Assembly: GCF_014650335.1 (NCBI RefSeq)
Contig: NZ_BMUT01000009.1
Span: 299,414 to 363,413, forward strand
Direction of reading: 5' to 3'
Origin: Streptomyces hiroshimensis
GTDB taxonomy: Bacteria > Actinomycetota > Actinomycetes > Streptomycetales > Streptomycetaceae
Length of the DNA stretch: 64,000 nucleotides
Under the pieces are notes generated by a model. The model saw only the letters and a list, made by a program, of their open reading frames with translations, made no database searches and had not been told where the DNA came from. Positions 1 to 7,582 of this stretch are shown here, in pieces (the first letter of the stretch is position 1; each line of letters starts with the position of its first letter). The position numbers and the translations under genes were made by a program.

Positions 1-927
1 CGCCGCGGCCCATCCGGTGCCGCTCGCGACGAGCAGCAAGTCGTGGGCGAGGTCGTCGTCGAGCGTCATCGTCCCGCTCGCCGGGCCGAGCCGCAGGGTG
101 TCGCCGACGCGGGTACCGGCCACGAGGGCCTCGCTGACCCCGCCGCGGCCGGTCAGCCGCACGTGGAACTCCAGCTCGCCGTCCGGCCGCGGCGCGCAGG
201 CCAGTGAGTACTGCCGCCACGCCTGCGGCAGCAGCGGCGAGGCCACCGACGCGTACTGCCCGGCCCGGTACGGGTACGGCTCGTGCGTCCGTACGCGCAG
301 GACGGCCAGGTCTGCGCGGCGCAGGTCGTGCCCGGTGACCGTGGCCTGCCAGGCGGGCGGCTCGGCGAGGGCGGCCTCCGCGCCCTCGACCATGGCCGCC
401 ACCGCGAACCGCAGCATCCGCACCCACGCCCGCTCCATGGTCTCGTTCCAGCGCGGGCCCGCCGTGCGGCGCAGCGCCTCGCACAGCGCGGCCTCGAACG
501 CCCGGTAGTGCGCGCGCCGTACGCCCAGCTTGCGGTGGTCGCGGCCGAGGCGGGTGAAGACGGACGCGACCTCGTCCGGGTCGTGCAGGTTCTCGATCAG
601 GTACCGGAAGATCCCTTCGAGGTGCGTGCGCTGGAACTCCATCGACTCCGGGAAGAGGCGCCGCAGGTAGGGCCAGTGCGCGAACATCGCGTCGTAGAGA
701 TGGGCGATCAAGTCGCCGAAGGGCGTGACGAGTTCGAGGTGATCGGTGATCACGCGCTGGTCGGCGGCGCCGGAAGCGCCGTCGTAGGGGCGCTGCGGCG
801 GCGCCCCGGTCTCTGCGCCGGCCCCCTCCGCCGCCTGCCGTGCGCCCGGGGACAGCAGCCGGCGGCGCAGCCGCATCGCATCGTGGCGGGCGAGCAGGGA
901 GTGGTAGGAGTCGTTGACGGTGTTCAC
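1..927 (-). CDS. Globin / FAD-NAD(P)H reductase (flavohaemoprotein-like), C-terminus cut by window edge
   Basis: The minus strand is open for 309 codons from a GTG at 927 to the window edge. Roughly the first half is a globin fold: a segment reading LELVTPFGDLIAHLYDAMF is followed by a DHRKLGV stretch where the proximal haem His is expected. The second half is a ferredoxin-reductase-like FAD domain with the RQYSLA flavin-binding motif, then the start of an NAD(P)H-binding segment (LLLVASGTGW). This is the layout of flavohaemoglobins, which oxidise NO with NAD(P)H or act in oxygen/redox sensing. A GAGGAG sequence lies 12 nt upstream of the GTG, rather far away. It is divergent from a DevR-type regulator, which fits a hypoxia/NO role. 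The ORF is intact as far as it goes. What is inferred is the substrate; the domain order is directly visible. Confidence 0.85.
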   Translation of the reverse strand, partial: MNTVNDSYHSLLARHDAMRLRRRLLSPGARQAAEGAGAETGAPPQRPYDGASGAADQRVITDHLELVTPFGDLIAHLYDAMFAHWPYLRRLFPESMEFQRTHLEGIFRYLIENLHDPDEVASVFTRLGRDHRKLGVRRAHYRAFEAALCEALRRTAGPRWNETMERAWVRMLRFAVAAMVEGAEAALAEPPAWQATVTGHDLRRADLAVLRVRTHEPYPYRAGQYASVASPLLPQAWRQYSLACAPRPDGELEFHVRLTGRGGVSEALVAGTRVGDTLRLGPASGTMTLDDDLAHDLLLVASGTGWAAA

Positions 928-983
928 GGGTCGATGCAACTCCTCGCGCAGGCTGGGACGCGCCAGTATGGCAACGGGCCTGC

Positions 984-1022
984 GGGACCACCCGGCCCTG
1001 GTCCGCAGGGCCGTTCGGCCCT
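984..1022. promoter_or_regulatory. Tandem DevR/OsdR-type operator pair (boxes 984-999 and 1007-1022)
   Basis: Two 16-mers, GGGACCACCCGGCCCT (984-999) and AGGGCCGTTCGGCCCT (1007-1022), align without gaps. The second is a perfect 7-bp-arm palindrome around TT. Their starts are 23 bp apart. Both resemble the GGGAC...GGCCC/GTCCC boxes bound by DosR/DevR regulators. They lie between the globin-reductase gene and the response-regulator gene. The same arrangement recurs at 3592-3630. Confidence 0.6.
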
Positions 1023-1179
1023 ATCCGGCCGGTGGTGCGACGGTGTGAGCTGGTGCTGTGGGGTCCGCGCGAGCGGGCTCCGGCGGGGGCGCCGCCACCC
1101 GGTGCGCTGCGCCCCTGCCGGGCCCGGACGCGGTGCCCCCGACCGGCCCGGACATACTGCCCCGGACATACTGCGTCGT

Positions 1180-1878
1180 ATGGAACGGACCGACACGAAC
1201 ATGGACTTGCGCGTCTTCATCCTCGACGACCACGAGGTGGTCCGGCGCGGCGTCCGCGACCTCCTCGAAGCGGAGCCGGACATCGAGGTCGTGGGGGAGG
1301 CCGCCACGGGCCGCGAGGCCCTCTCGCGCGTGCCGGCGGCCCGGCCGCACGTGGCCGTCCTCGACGTGCGCCTCGGCGAGCGGGGCGAGGAGGGCGGCGA
1401 CCACGGCGGCATCGAGGTCTGCCGCGAACTGCGCGCCCGCATGCCGGAGCTGGCCTGCCTGATGCTCACGTCCTTCGACGACGACGAGGCCCTCTTCGAC
1501 GCCATCATGGCGGGCGCCGCCGGCTACGTCCTCAAGCAGATCAACGGCTCGGAGCTGGTGACCGCGGTGCGGACGGTGGCCACGGGGAAGTCGACGCTCG
1601 ACCCGCGCACGGCGTCCCGGGTGATGGCCCGCCTGCGCGCACCGAGCGAGCCGGAGGTGCCGGAGAGGTCGGAGATGTCGGAGCTCGACCGCCTCTCGCC
1701 GCGCGAACGGGAGATCCTCGACCTCATCGGCGAGGGCCTGACGAACCGCCAGATCGCCGACCGGCTGTTCCTCGCGGAGAAGACGGTCAAGAACAGGATC
1801 TCGTCGATCCTGGCGAAGCTGGGGGTGGGCAGGAGGGTGCAGGCGGCGGTGATCGCGGGAAAGGCACGCAACCTCTGA
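1180..1878 (+). CDS. NarL/LuxR-family response regulator, DevR/DosR/OsdR type
   Basis: The 232-residue protein has an N-terminal receiver domain: acidic pair D16/D17, phospho-acceptor D62 in VAVLDVRLGE, and a conserved Lys in GYVLKQ. It ends in a LuxR-type HTH (about 170-230) containing LSPREREIL, EGLTNRQIADRLFLAEKTVK and LGVGRR, very close to mycobacterial DevR. It would bind DNA when phosphorylated by the neighbouring GAF kinase and control hypoxia, NO or redox genes. The start is uncertain: ATG 1180 gives seven extra residues, while ATG 1201 (MDLRVFILDDHEVV) matches the usual family N-terminus. Neither has a good Shine-Dalgarno. It is convergent with the kinase gene (43-bp gap) and divergent from the globin-reductase gene, with DevR-like boxes in between. 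Confidence 0.9.
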   Translation: MERTDTNMDLRVFILDDHEVVRRGVRDLLEAEPDIEVVGEAATGREALSRVPAARPHVAVLDVRLGERGEEGGDHGGIEVCRELRARMPELACLMLTSFDDDEALFDAIMAGAAGYVLKQINGSELVTAVRTVATGKSTLDPRTASRVMARLRAPSEPEVPERSEMSELDRLSPREREILDLIGEGLTNRQIADRLFLAEKTVKNRISSILAKLGVGRRVQAAVIAGKARNL

Positions 1879-1921
1879 CCCTGAGCCATCCGGAATGCCC
1901 CGTCTGCCGTCCCCCGTCCGC

Positions 1922-3550
1922 TCAATCCGGCAGCGGCACCGTCCACACGATCCGCGTCCCCCCGCCCTCGGGTGTCTCCACGCTCAGGCTTCCGCCGTGC
2001 AACTCCGCCCGGGACCTCATGTTGGCGAGCCCGCCGCGCCGTGGCGCGGAGCCGACTCCGACGCCGTCGTCCGTGACGGTCAGCGTGGCCCGTGATCCGT
2101 CCACCGCGAGGACGACGTCCACCCGGCGGGCGGCGGCGTGGCGGGCGGCGTTGCTGAGGGCCTCAACGGCCACCGCGAGGACCTGCTCGGCGAGTTCGCC
2201 GGGAACATCGGTGTCGGCGCGGCCCTCGATGCGCAGGGCGGGCGCGAAGCCCAGCATCCGCGCGGCCGCCTGCACCGCCTCGGCCATGTCGCGCCGCAGG
2301 CTCGGCCCGCTGCCGCGGCCGTCCCCGGCCGTCCGCAGGCCGAAGATGGTCGAGCGGATGATCTGGATCGTGGTGTCCAGGTCGTCGACCGCCCGGCCCA
2401 CGCGCTCGGCGGCCTCGGGCCGCTCGATCAGCCGGGTCGCGCTCTGCAGGGTCATGCCGGTGGCGAAGAGCCGCTGGATGGCGAGGTCGTGCAGGTCGCG
2501 GGCGATGCGGTCGCGGTCGTGGAGGACGGCCAGCTCCTCCGACTCGGCGCGCCGCTGGGCGAGTTCGAGGGCGATGGCGGCCTGGTCGGCGAAGCCGGAG
2601 ATCAGCTTCACCTCGGTGTCGTCGAACGGGGGCCGCCCGGCGCGCCGGTGCAGCCGCAGCGCGCCGCACGCGCCGGGGCCGGAGGGCAGGGGCACGACGA
2701 CGGCGGGCCCGTCACCGGGCCCGGCGCCGGTGCCTTCGCCGTCGACCGCCGCGGGCACGACGACGGCGCCGTCCGCGCCCGCGACCTCCTTCGCCCGCGC
2801 GGCGATCAGCTTCAGCGCCTCGTCGGCGTCGGTACCCGACAGCAGGCTCCGGGTGATCTCCCCCAGCGCCTGCAGCCAGCGCTCCCGGCGGCGGCTCTCG
2901 TGGTACATGCGGGCGTTGTCGATGGCCACGCCCGCGGCGATGGAGAGCGTGGTCAGGACGGCCTCGTCGTCGGCGTCGAAGGCGGCGCCGCCCCGCTTCT
3001 CGGTGAGGTAGAGGTTGCCGAAGACCTCCTCGCGCACGCGCACGGGCACGCCCAGGAAGGTGCGCATGGGCGGGTGGTGCTCGGGGAAGCCGTAGCTGCG
3101 CGGGTGCCGGGTGAGGTCGGTGAGCCGGAGCGGGGCGGGGTTGTGGATGAGCTCGCCGAGGATGCCGCGGCCGCAAGGCGTACGGCCGATGCGCGCGGCC
3201 AGCTCCTCGGACATGCCGACGGGCAGGAACTCCGACAGCGTCCGCTCGTCACCGACGATCCCGAGGGCCCCGTACTCCGCATCGGTGAGCGTGACCGCGG
3301 CCTCGACGATCCCGTGCAGGACCTGGGGCAGCTCCAGCCCGTGGCCGAGACTCATGACGGCGTCGAGGAGCCCGCGCATCCGATCGGCCGACGGTAACCG
3401 CCCGGCTGTCTGACCACCGGCCTGATCGCCGGCCTGATCGCCGGTCTGACCACCGGCCTGATCGCCGGCCTGATCGCCGGCCTGACCACCGGCCTGATCG
3501 CCGGTCTGACCACTGGTCTGATCTGCGGCCTGATCTGCGGTTTCCGTCAT
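1922..3550 (-). CDS. GAF-domain sensor histidine kinase, DevS/DosS/OsdK type
   Basis: The 542-residue protein has, in order, a repetitive hydrophilic N-terminus (about 1-55), two GAF domains (about 70-330), a HisKA_3 dimerisation domain with phospho-acceptor H354 in ARDLHD, and an HATPase_c domain (VTDDGVG, GGLANMRSRAELHGG). The first GAF carries FPEHHPPMRTFLGVPVRVR, matching DosS/DosT; H158 or H159 falls where those sensors ligate haem. The likely role is a haem-based oxygen/NO/redox sensor that phosphorylates the regulator at 1180. ATG 3550 is preferred because GGGGAG sits 5 nt upstream and the reading frame farther upstream is unlike the family. The N-terminus is a GDQAGGQ-type repeat. DevR-like boxes lie 42 nt upstream of the start. 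Confidence 0.9.
   Translation of the reverse strand: MTETADQAADQTSGQTGDQAGGQAGDQAGDQAGGQTGDQAGDQAGGQTAGRLPSADRMRGLLDAVMSLGHGLELPQVLHGIVEAAVTLTDAEYGALGIVGDERTLSEFLPVGMSEELAARIGRTPCGRGILGELIHNPAPLRLTDLTRHPRSYGFPEHHPPMRTFLGVPVRVREEVFGNLYLTEKRGGAAFDADDEAVLTTLSIAAGVAIDNARMYHESRRRERWLQALGEITRSLLSGTDADEALKLIAARAKEVAGADGAVVVPAAVDGEGTGAGPGDGPAVVVPLPSGPGACGALRLHRRAGRPPFDDTEVKLISGFADQAAIALELAQRRAESEELAVLHDRDRIARDLHDLAIQRLFATGMTLQSATRLIERPEAAERVGRAVDDLDTTIQIIRSTIFGLRTAGDGRGSGPSLRRDMAEAVQAAARMLGFAPALRIEGRADTDVPGELAEQVLAVAVEALSNAARHAAARRVDVVLAVDGSRATLTVTDDGVGVGSAPRRGGLANMRSRAELHGGSLSVETPEGGGTRIVWTVPLPD
3408..3540 (-). repeat. In-frame tandem repeat coding for (GDQAGxQ)n in the kinase N-terminus
   Basis: Units reading cctgatcgccgg / cctgaccaccgg on the plus strand recur about ten times in register. 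They encode alternating GDQA, GGQA and GDQT residues at the start of the histidine kinase. The unit length is a multiple of three, so copy-number change would keep the frame. Confidence 0.85.
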
Positions 3551-3591
3551 GACTGCTCCCCGGGCCAGGTACCTGGCCAGCAGCGTACGAC

Positions 3592-3630
3592 AGGGCCGCC
3601 CGGCCCCCGGAAAGGGGCCCGTACGGCCCT
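3592..3630. promoter_or_regulatory. Second tandem DevR/OsdR-type operator pair (boxes 3592-3607 and 3615-3630)
   Basis: AGGGCCGCCCGGCCCC (3592-3607) and GGGCCCGTACGGCCCT (3615-3630) align gap-free with the two boxes at 984-1022 and have the same 23-bp start-to-start spacing. They sit 42 nt upstream of the histidine kinase start. The shared motif and spacing suggest that the response regulator controls both promoters. Confidence 0.6.
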
Positions 3631-3757
3631 GCCGCCCCACCCTGCCCACCGGCCACCCTGAACCACGGCGCCGGGAGGAGCCGCGTCCCCCTCCCCCGTT
3701 GTCCGGAACTCCTCCCGGCGCCGAGCTCCTGTAACGCCTCGCCGCTCCCCGCCCGCC

Positions 3758-5812
3758 TCAGGCGAGGTGGGTGACGACACCCGCGTGGAAGCGGTCCACC
3801 GCATCGTCGACGCTGCGGATGAACCCGGACTCGGCGTTGCCGCGCGTACTGCCCATGCCCTTGAACAGGGACAGCCGGAAGCCGGTGATCCGGGCGCCGT
3901 CCTGAGGCAGGATCCCCGCAGGCTCGGGACGGAGGCGCTCCAGGGTGCCGCGCGGTCCCCGCCGGCCCGCCACCAGGGCCTCGACGTGCACATCCGCCGG
4001 CGCGTCGGAGAGACGCCGGACCAGGCGCTTGGCCCAGTTGAGCGGGTAGCCGTGGTCCGGGACGGGGATCTCGACGGATGTCCGCAGCTTGCCGGTGCGC
4101 AGGTCGGCAATGATGGTGAGGATGCCCGGGGCGCCGTCGATGCGGAGCTCGGCGGTCAGGCGCCCTTCCTCGCACAGCCGGTCGGCGAGCGCGGCGCGCC
4201 GCGAGTGGGGGTCGGTGCCGCGTTTCGCGCGCTGGACGGGCAACACCTTCTGTCCGAGCGCTCCACCGAGCCGCAGGCACACCTGGCGGATCAGCCGCTC
4301 CCAGCTCTCGACGACCTCGACGGCGCGCCGGTCTCCCTGGACGAGGGTTTCCGTGTCGATGCCGTTGCGCACGGGCACCCAGGCCGGACCCATGTTCTGG
4401 AAGCCGTGGCAGCCGGAGTTCTCGTGCTGCAGGTAGTGCAGCAGTTCGTGCAGGAGCCAGGCGTGGGTGGCTTCCCCGACGCCCTCGTGGCGGATCAGCA
4501 TGTGGGCCTGGTGAGCGACTTCGGCCCAGGAGAGGTGCCAAAGGGCGACCTTGTGCTTGCGCCGGCCGTCCACCTTGACGTCGACCAGCGGGCTGCCTTC
4601 CAGTGCCACGTCGTTGGACAGCGTGACGACCGCCTCGTAGCCGCGCCGGGCCGCGATGTCCATGTAGTCCTGTACCTGCGCGGACTTGAGCGGATTGCCG
4701 TTGGTCTTCGTCTCGATCAGCGCCGTCCACAGCCTTCCGGCCCGCTCGACCCGGACCACACCGTCCGGGCGTCTGGGGGCGTCGCCGAACGGCAGGGAGA
4801 CCTCGACGAAGGTCTGCATACGGCCGGCCGGCGCCCCGAAGGCGGCGGTGAGACGCCGCCCGAACTCCGGCACCTGCGCCATCACCGCCAGCAGTACCGA
4901 CGTGGCCCGCATCTCGCGTTCGCGGTCGCTCCTGAGTGGGGGGACGGGGAACAGCCGCGCCTCCCGCCAGAAATCGTTCTCAGCGAGGGACCTCCTGGGC
5001 ACGTCGGGCAGGGTGACCTTCTTCTTGGCGGTGCGGGGGCCGCCGTGGCGCCTCGGCGGCGGACCGGGCGGCGCGGCGAGCGCTCGACCGTGGTCGGCGG
5101 GCGCGCGGCCGAGGTCTCGCGCCGGTGCGCTCGGCTCCTGCAGCGGCGGTGCCGGTGCCGGCGGGTCACCGGCGGACGTTGCCTCAAGGGGCGGGGTCGC
5201 CCTCTCGGATGCGGGCGCGTGACCGGATGCGGACTCGGCCGCCGACGCGTGCTCGTCGCCCTCGTCGCCTTCGTCGACCTCGATGCCGAAGTCCGTGGCC
5301 AGCCCGGCCAGTCCGGACCGGTAGCCCTGCCCCACGGCGCGGAACTTCCATTCCTCGCCGCGCCGGTAGAGCTCGCCGAAGATGAACGCGCGCTCGGTGC
5401 CGGCTCCATCGGCGGAAAACCCGAGCAAGGTCTCGCCGGTCCGGTCGGCCAGCGTCACCCGCAGATCGTCCAGATCGCCGAAGCATGCGCCCCCGTACCG
5501 GCTGGCGGCCACGACGATGCGCTCGACGTCCGGCGGGGCGGCGGTCAGGTCGAGGCTGATGCGGTCCTCGCTGCCGTCGGCGGTGGGCGTCTTTCCTAAG
5601 AGCTGCACGCTCCCGTCTGCTGCCGCAGGGTTGTTGTAGAAGAAGAAGTCGGCGTCGTCGCGCACCTTCCCGCCGGCACCCAGCAGCAGGACGGACACAT
5701 CTGCATCCCCGTCGCCACTGGCGCTGCTCCAGCTCAGACTCACGATCACGGAGCCGGCGTCCTCGCTCAGCGCCGCCAGCCCGATATTGCCGCCCTTCAC
5801 CATTTCGCGCAT
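3758..5812 (-). CDS. TerD-domain protein fused to a PD-(D/E)XK-like nuclease domain
   Basis: The 684-residue protein begins with a TerD/stress-protein domain (about 1-175), showing the Asp-rich Ca-binding-type segments DADVSVLLLGAGGKVRDDAD and FGDLDDLRVTL. A Pro/Ala/Glu-rich linker (about 180-280) follows. The C-terminal half contains PDGVVRVE followed about 18 residues later by E367-T-K369 (LIETKTNG), the spacing of a PD-(D/E)XK nuclease active site, then a helical tail. TerD proteins belong to tellurite/stress and chemical-defence systems. The fusion suggests a stress-triggered nuclease, which is inference. ATG 5812 is chosen because GGGGGA lies just upstream; ATG 5803 is a possible alternative. 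It is divergent from the FAD monooxygenase. Confidence 0.75.
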   Translation of the reverse strand: MREMVKGGNIGLAALSEDAGSVIVSLSWSSASGDGDADVSVLLLGAGGKVRDDADFFFYNNPAAADGSVQLLGKTPTADGSEDRISLDLTAAPPDVERIVVAASRYGGACFGDLDDLRVTLADRTGETLLGFSADGAGTERAFIFGELYRRGEEWKFRAVGQGYRSGLAGLATDFGIEVDEGDEGDEHASAAESASGHAPASERATPPLEATSAGDPPAPAPPLQEPSAPARDLGRAPADHGRALAAPPGPPPRRHGGPRTAKKKVTLPDVPRRSLAENDFWREARLFPVPPLRSDREREMRATSVLLAVMAQVPEFGRRLTAAFGAPAGRMQTFVEVSLPFGDAPRRPDGVVRVERAGRLWTALIETKTNGNPLKSAQVQDYMDIAARRGYEAVVTLSNDVALEGSPLVDVKVDGRRKHKVALWHLSWAEVAHQAHMLIRHEGVGEATHAWLLHELLHYLQHENSGCHGFQNMGPAWVPVRNGIDTETLVQGDRRAVEVVESWERLIRQVCLRLGGALGQKVLPVQRAKRGTDPHSRRAALADRLCEEGRLTAELRIDGAPGILTIIADLRTGKLRTSVEIPVPDHGYPLNWAKRLVRRLSDAPADVHVEALVAGRRGPRGTLERLRPEPAGILPQDGARITGFRLSLFKGMGSTRGNAESGFIRSVDDAVDRFHAGVVTHLA

Positions 5813-5830
5813 GGATCCCCCGTGTGGTGA

Positions 5831-5859
5831 TGTGTGATGCAGCACACACGTGTGCACAC
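5831..5859. promoter_or_regulatory. Nested GTGTG/CACAC palindromes between divergent genes
   Basis: CACACGTGTG (5845-5854) and GTGTGCACAC (5850-5859) are overlapping perfect 10-bp palindromes, preceded by TGTGTG at 5831. They lie 33 nt upstream of the TerD-fusion start. This looks like a dimeric operator, but no regulator is identified. Confidence 0.35.
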
Positions 5860-6057
5860 GAAGTGAACCCTAGCCCTCGGGACGGGGAGCCCGGGGCGTG
5901 ATCCAACGACTGGGTGGCTCCGGGGACTGCCCGGGTGAGTACGCCCAGGCGGGTGAGCCGGTCGGGTGAGCCGGGCCGGGGGACGCGTACGGGTGGCCGG
6001 GGTGGGCACACGTCGGGTTCGGGGGTGGCTTACGGCGCGTGAGGGAGGCTGCGAGCG

Positions 6058-7272
6058 ATGAAGGCCTTGATCTGCGGCGGCGGGATCGCGGGGCTCGCCC
6101 TCGCACGGTGCCTGGGTGGCCACGGCTGGGAGGTGGTCGTCCTGGAGAAGGCCGACGGCCTCCGCACCCACGGCTACATGATCGATTTCTTCGGTCCGGG
6201 CTACACGGCCGCCGAGGAGATGGGCCTGCTGCCCCGGCTGCAGGAGCTCGGCTACGCCGTGGACGCCCTGCGCTACGTGGACGAGGACGGACGTACGCGC
6301 GCCGGGCTGTCCTACGAGCGGTTCGCCAAGGCCGCCGGAGGTCGGCTGATCAGCATCATGCGGCCGGACCTCGAACTCGCGCTGTACGAGAGCCTGCCCG
6401 GCAAGGTCGACGTACGGTTCGGGACCGGTCTCACCGCGGTCACCCACCACCCGGACGGCGCCACCGCCACGCTGACCGACGGCACGGACGTCGCAGCGGA
6501 CGTCGTCGTCGGGGCGGACGGAGTCCACTCGGCCGTCCGCGGGCTCGCCTTCGGCGACGGTGAGGGCGACCGCGGCGCGCAGCAGCACGGGCGAGGCGAG
6601 CCGTACGTGCGCCGGCTCGGCTTCCACACCGCCGCGTTCGTCTTCGAGGACCCGGGGATCCACGCCATCGGCCGGAAGAACTTCGTCCTCACCGACACCA
6701 CCGACCGGCAGATGGGCTTCTACAGCCTGCGCGACGGCCGCGTGGCGGCGTTCGCCGTCCACCGCTCCGCCGACCCCGCCCTGCCGGACGACCCGCGCGA
6801 GGCGCTGCGCCGGGAGTACGGCGGGCTCGGCTGGGTCGTCCCGCGGGCGCTGCGCGCGTGCCCGCCCGGCCACGAGGTGTACTACGACCTGGTCGCCCAG
6901 GTCGAGGTGCCCTGCTGGAGCCGGGGGAGGGTGACCCTCGTCGGCGACGCCTGCTACGCGGTGTCGCTGCTCGCCGGCCAGGGCGCCTCGCTCGGCATGG
7001 CGGGCGCCTACCTGCTCGCCGAGCAGCTGGCCGAGGCGCCGTCGGTCGGGACGGCGCTGCGGCGGTACGAGGAGAGGTGGCGGCCGGTGGTCGCGGAGAA
7101 GCAGCGGGCGGCCCGGCGGGGCGTGCGCTGGTTCCTCCCCGGCTCGCAGCGCGAACTGCGGTTGCGGAGGCTGGCCCTGCGCGCCGCGGCCCTGCTGCCG
7201 GGAGCCGACCGGTACGTGGCGACGGCGCTGGCGGGCAGGACGAAGGGGGTCCTCAGACGCGCCCTGAGGTAG
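6058..7272 (+). CDS. FAD-dependent monooxygenase/oxidoreductase (PHBH fold)
   Basis: The 404-residue protein has the Rossmann dinucleotide motif GGGIAGLALARCL at residues 7-19. A second FAD-contact motif, VTLVGDACYAVSLLAGQGAS, lies near residue 295, where p-hydroxybenzoate-hydroxylase-fold proteins have GD(A)AH..P..G.G. The usual His after DA is replaced (DACYAVS), a pattern common in TetX-like and other FAD monooxygenases. The substrate is unknown. The start is supported by GAGGGAGG 11 nt upstream of ATG 6058. It precedes the FxsA-like/HEXXH pair by 67 bp on the same strand, so it could be transcribed with it, but the family is common and may be unrelated to the peptide system. Confidence 0.88.
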   Translation: MKALICGGGIAGLALARCLGGHGWEVVVLEKADGLRTHGYMIDFFGPGYTAAEEMGLLPRLQELGYAVDALRYVDEDGRTRAGLSYERFAKAAGGRLISIMRPDLELALYESLPGKVDVRFGTGLTAVTHHPDGATATLTDGTDVAADVVVGADGVHSAVRGLAFGDGEGDRGAQQHGRGEPYVRRLGFHTAAFVFEDPGIHAIGRKNFVLTDTTDRQMGFYSLRDGRVAAFAVHRSADPALPDDPREALRREYGGLGWVVPRALRACPPGHEVYYDLVAQVEVPCWSRGRVTLVGDACYAVSLLAGQGASLGMAGAYLLAEQLAEAPSVGTALRRYEERWRPVVAEKQRAARRGVRWFLPGSQRELRLRRLALRAAALLPGADRYVATALAGRTKGVLRRALR

Positions 7273-7339
7273 CGCACCGCCAACCAGTGCTCCGTTCAGG
7301 GAAGTTCGGGGGTTCCCCGGCGCGGGAGCTTCGGCCACC

Positions 7340-7579
7340 ATGGGGGGTATGGCGTACACGGCGGGAAGTACCGGGACGGGAACCACCGGGAGCCTGCGGT
7401 CGGATCTCGTCGATCTGTCGGGCGTATCCCTGGACGAGCTGCGTGAGGTGAGCGGCCTTCCGGAGGCGTTCGCCGCGCTGCGGGGCAGGCTGGCCGACGG
7501 CTCCGCCCCGCTGTGCCAGAGCGAGATGACCCCGCCGTGCGGGGGCGCGGCCCGGGCGCAGAGCGGTTCGCGGCCCTGA
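7340..7579 (+). CDS. FxsA-like small peptide (putative RiPP precursor) without the FxSxx-COOH tail
   Basis: The protein has 79 residues, or 76 if ATG 7349 is used. Its core SDLVDLSGVSLDELREVSG resembles the conserved DLxGxxLxELxxL segment of FxsA precursors of the FxSxx-COOH cyclophane RiPP system. Those end in Phe-x-Ser-x-x. Here the corresponding place reads LCQSEM, and the chain continues through TPPCGG to a Ser/Arg/Pro tail, giving two Cys and no terminal FxS motif. It stops 3 nt before the start of the HEXXH protein, so the two are almost certainly co-translated. It may be a variant precursor or a diverged one that is no longer matured. Confidence 0.6.
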   Translation: MGGMAYTAGSTGTGTTGSLRSDLVDLSGVSLDELREVSGLPEAFAALRGRLADGSAPLCQSEMTPPCGGAARAQSGSRP

Positions 7580-7582
7580 GAG

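Noticed and set aside
283..1179. A 531-residue start for the response regulator
   Set aside because: The upstream part is antisense to the globin-reductase gene; receiver-domain homology begins at about 1201.
2138..3397. A long plus-strand ORF opposite the kinase
   Set aside because: It is antisense to the GAF/kinase domains and shows no family motifs; a by-product of high GC.
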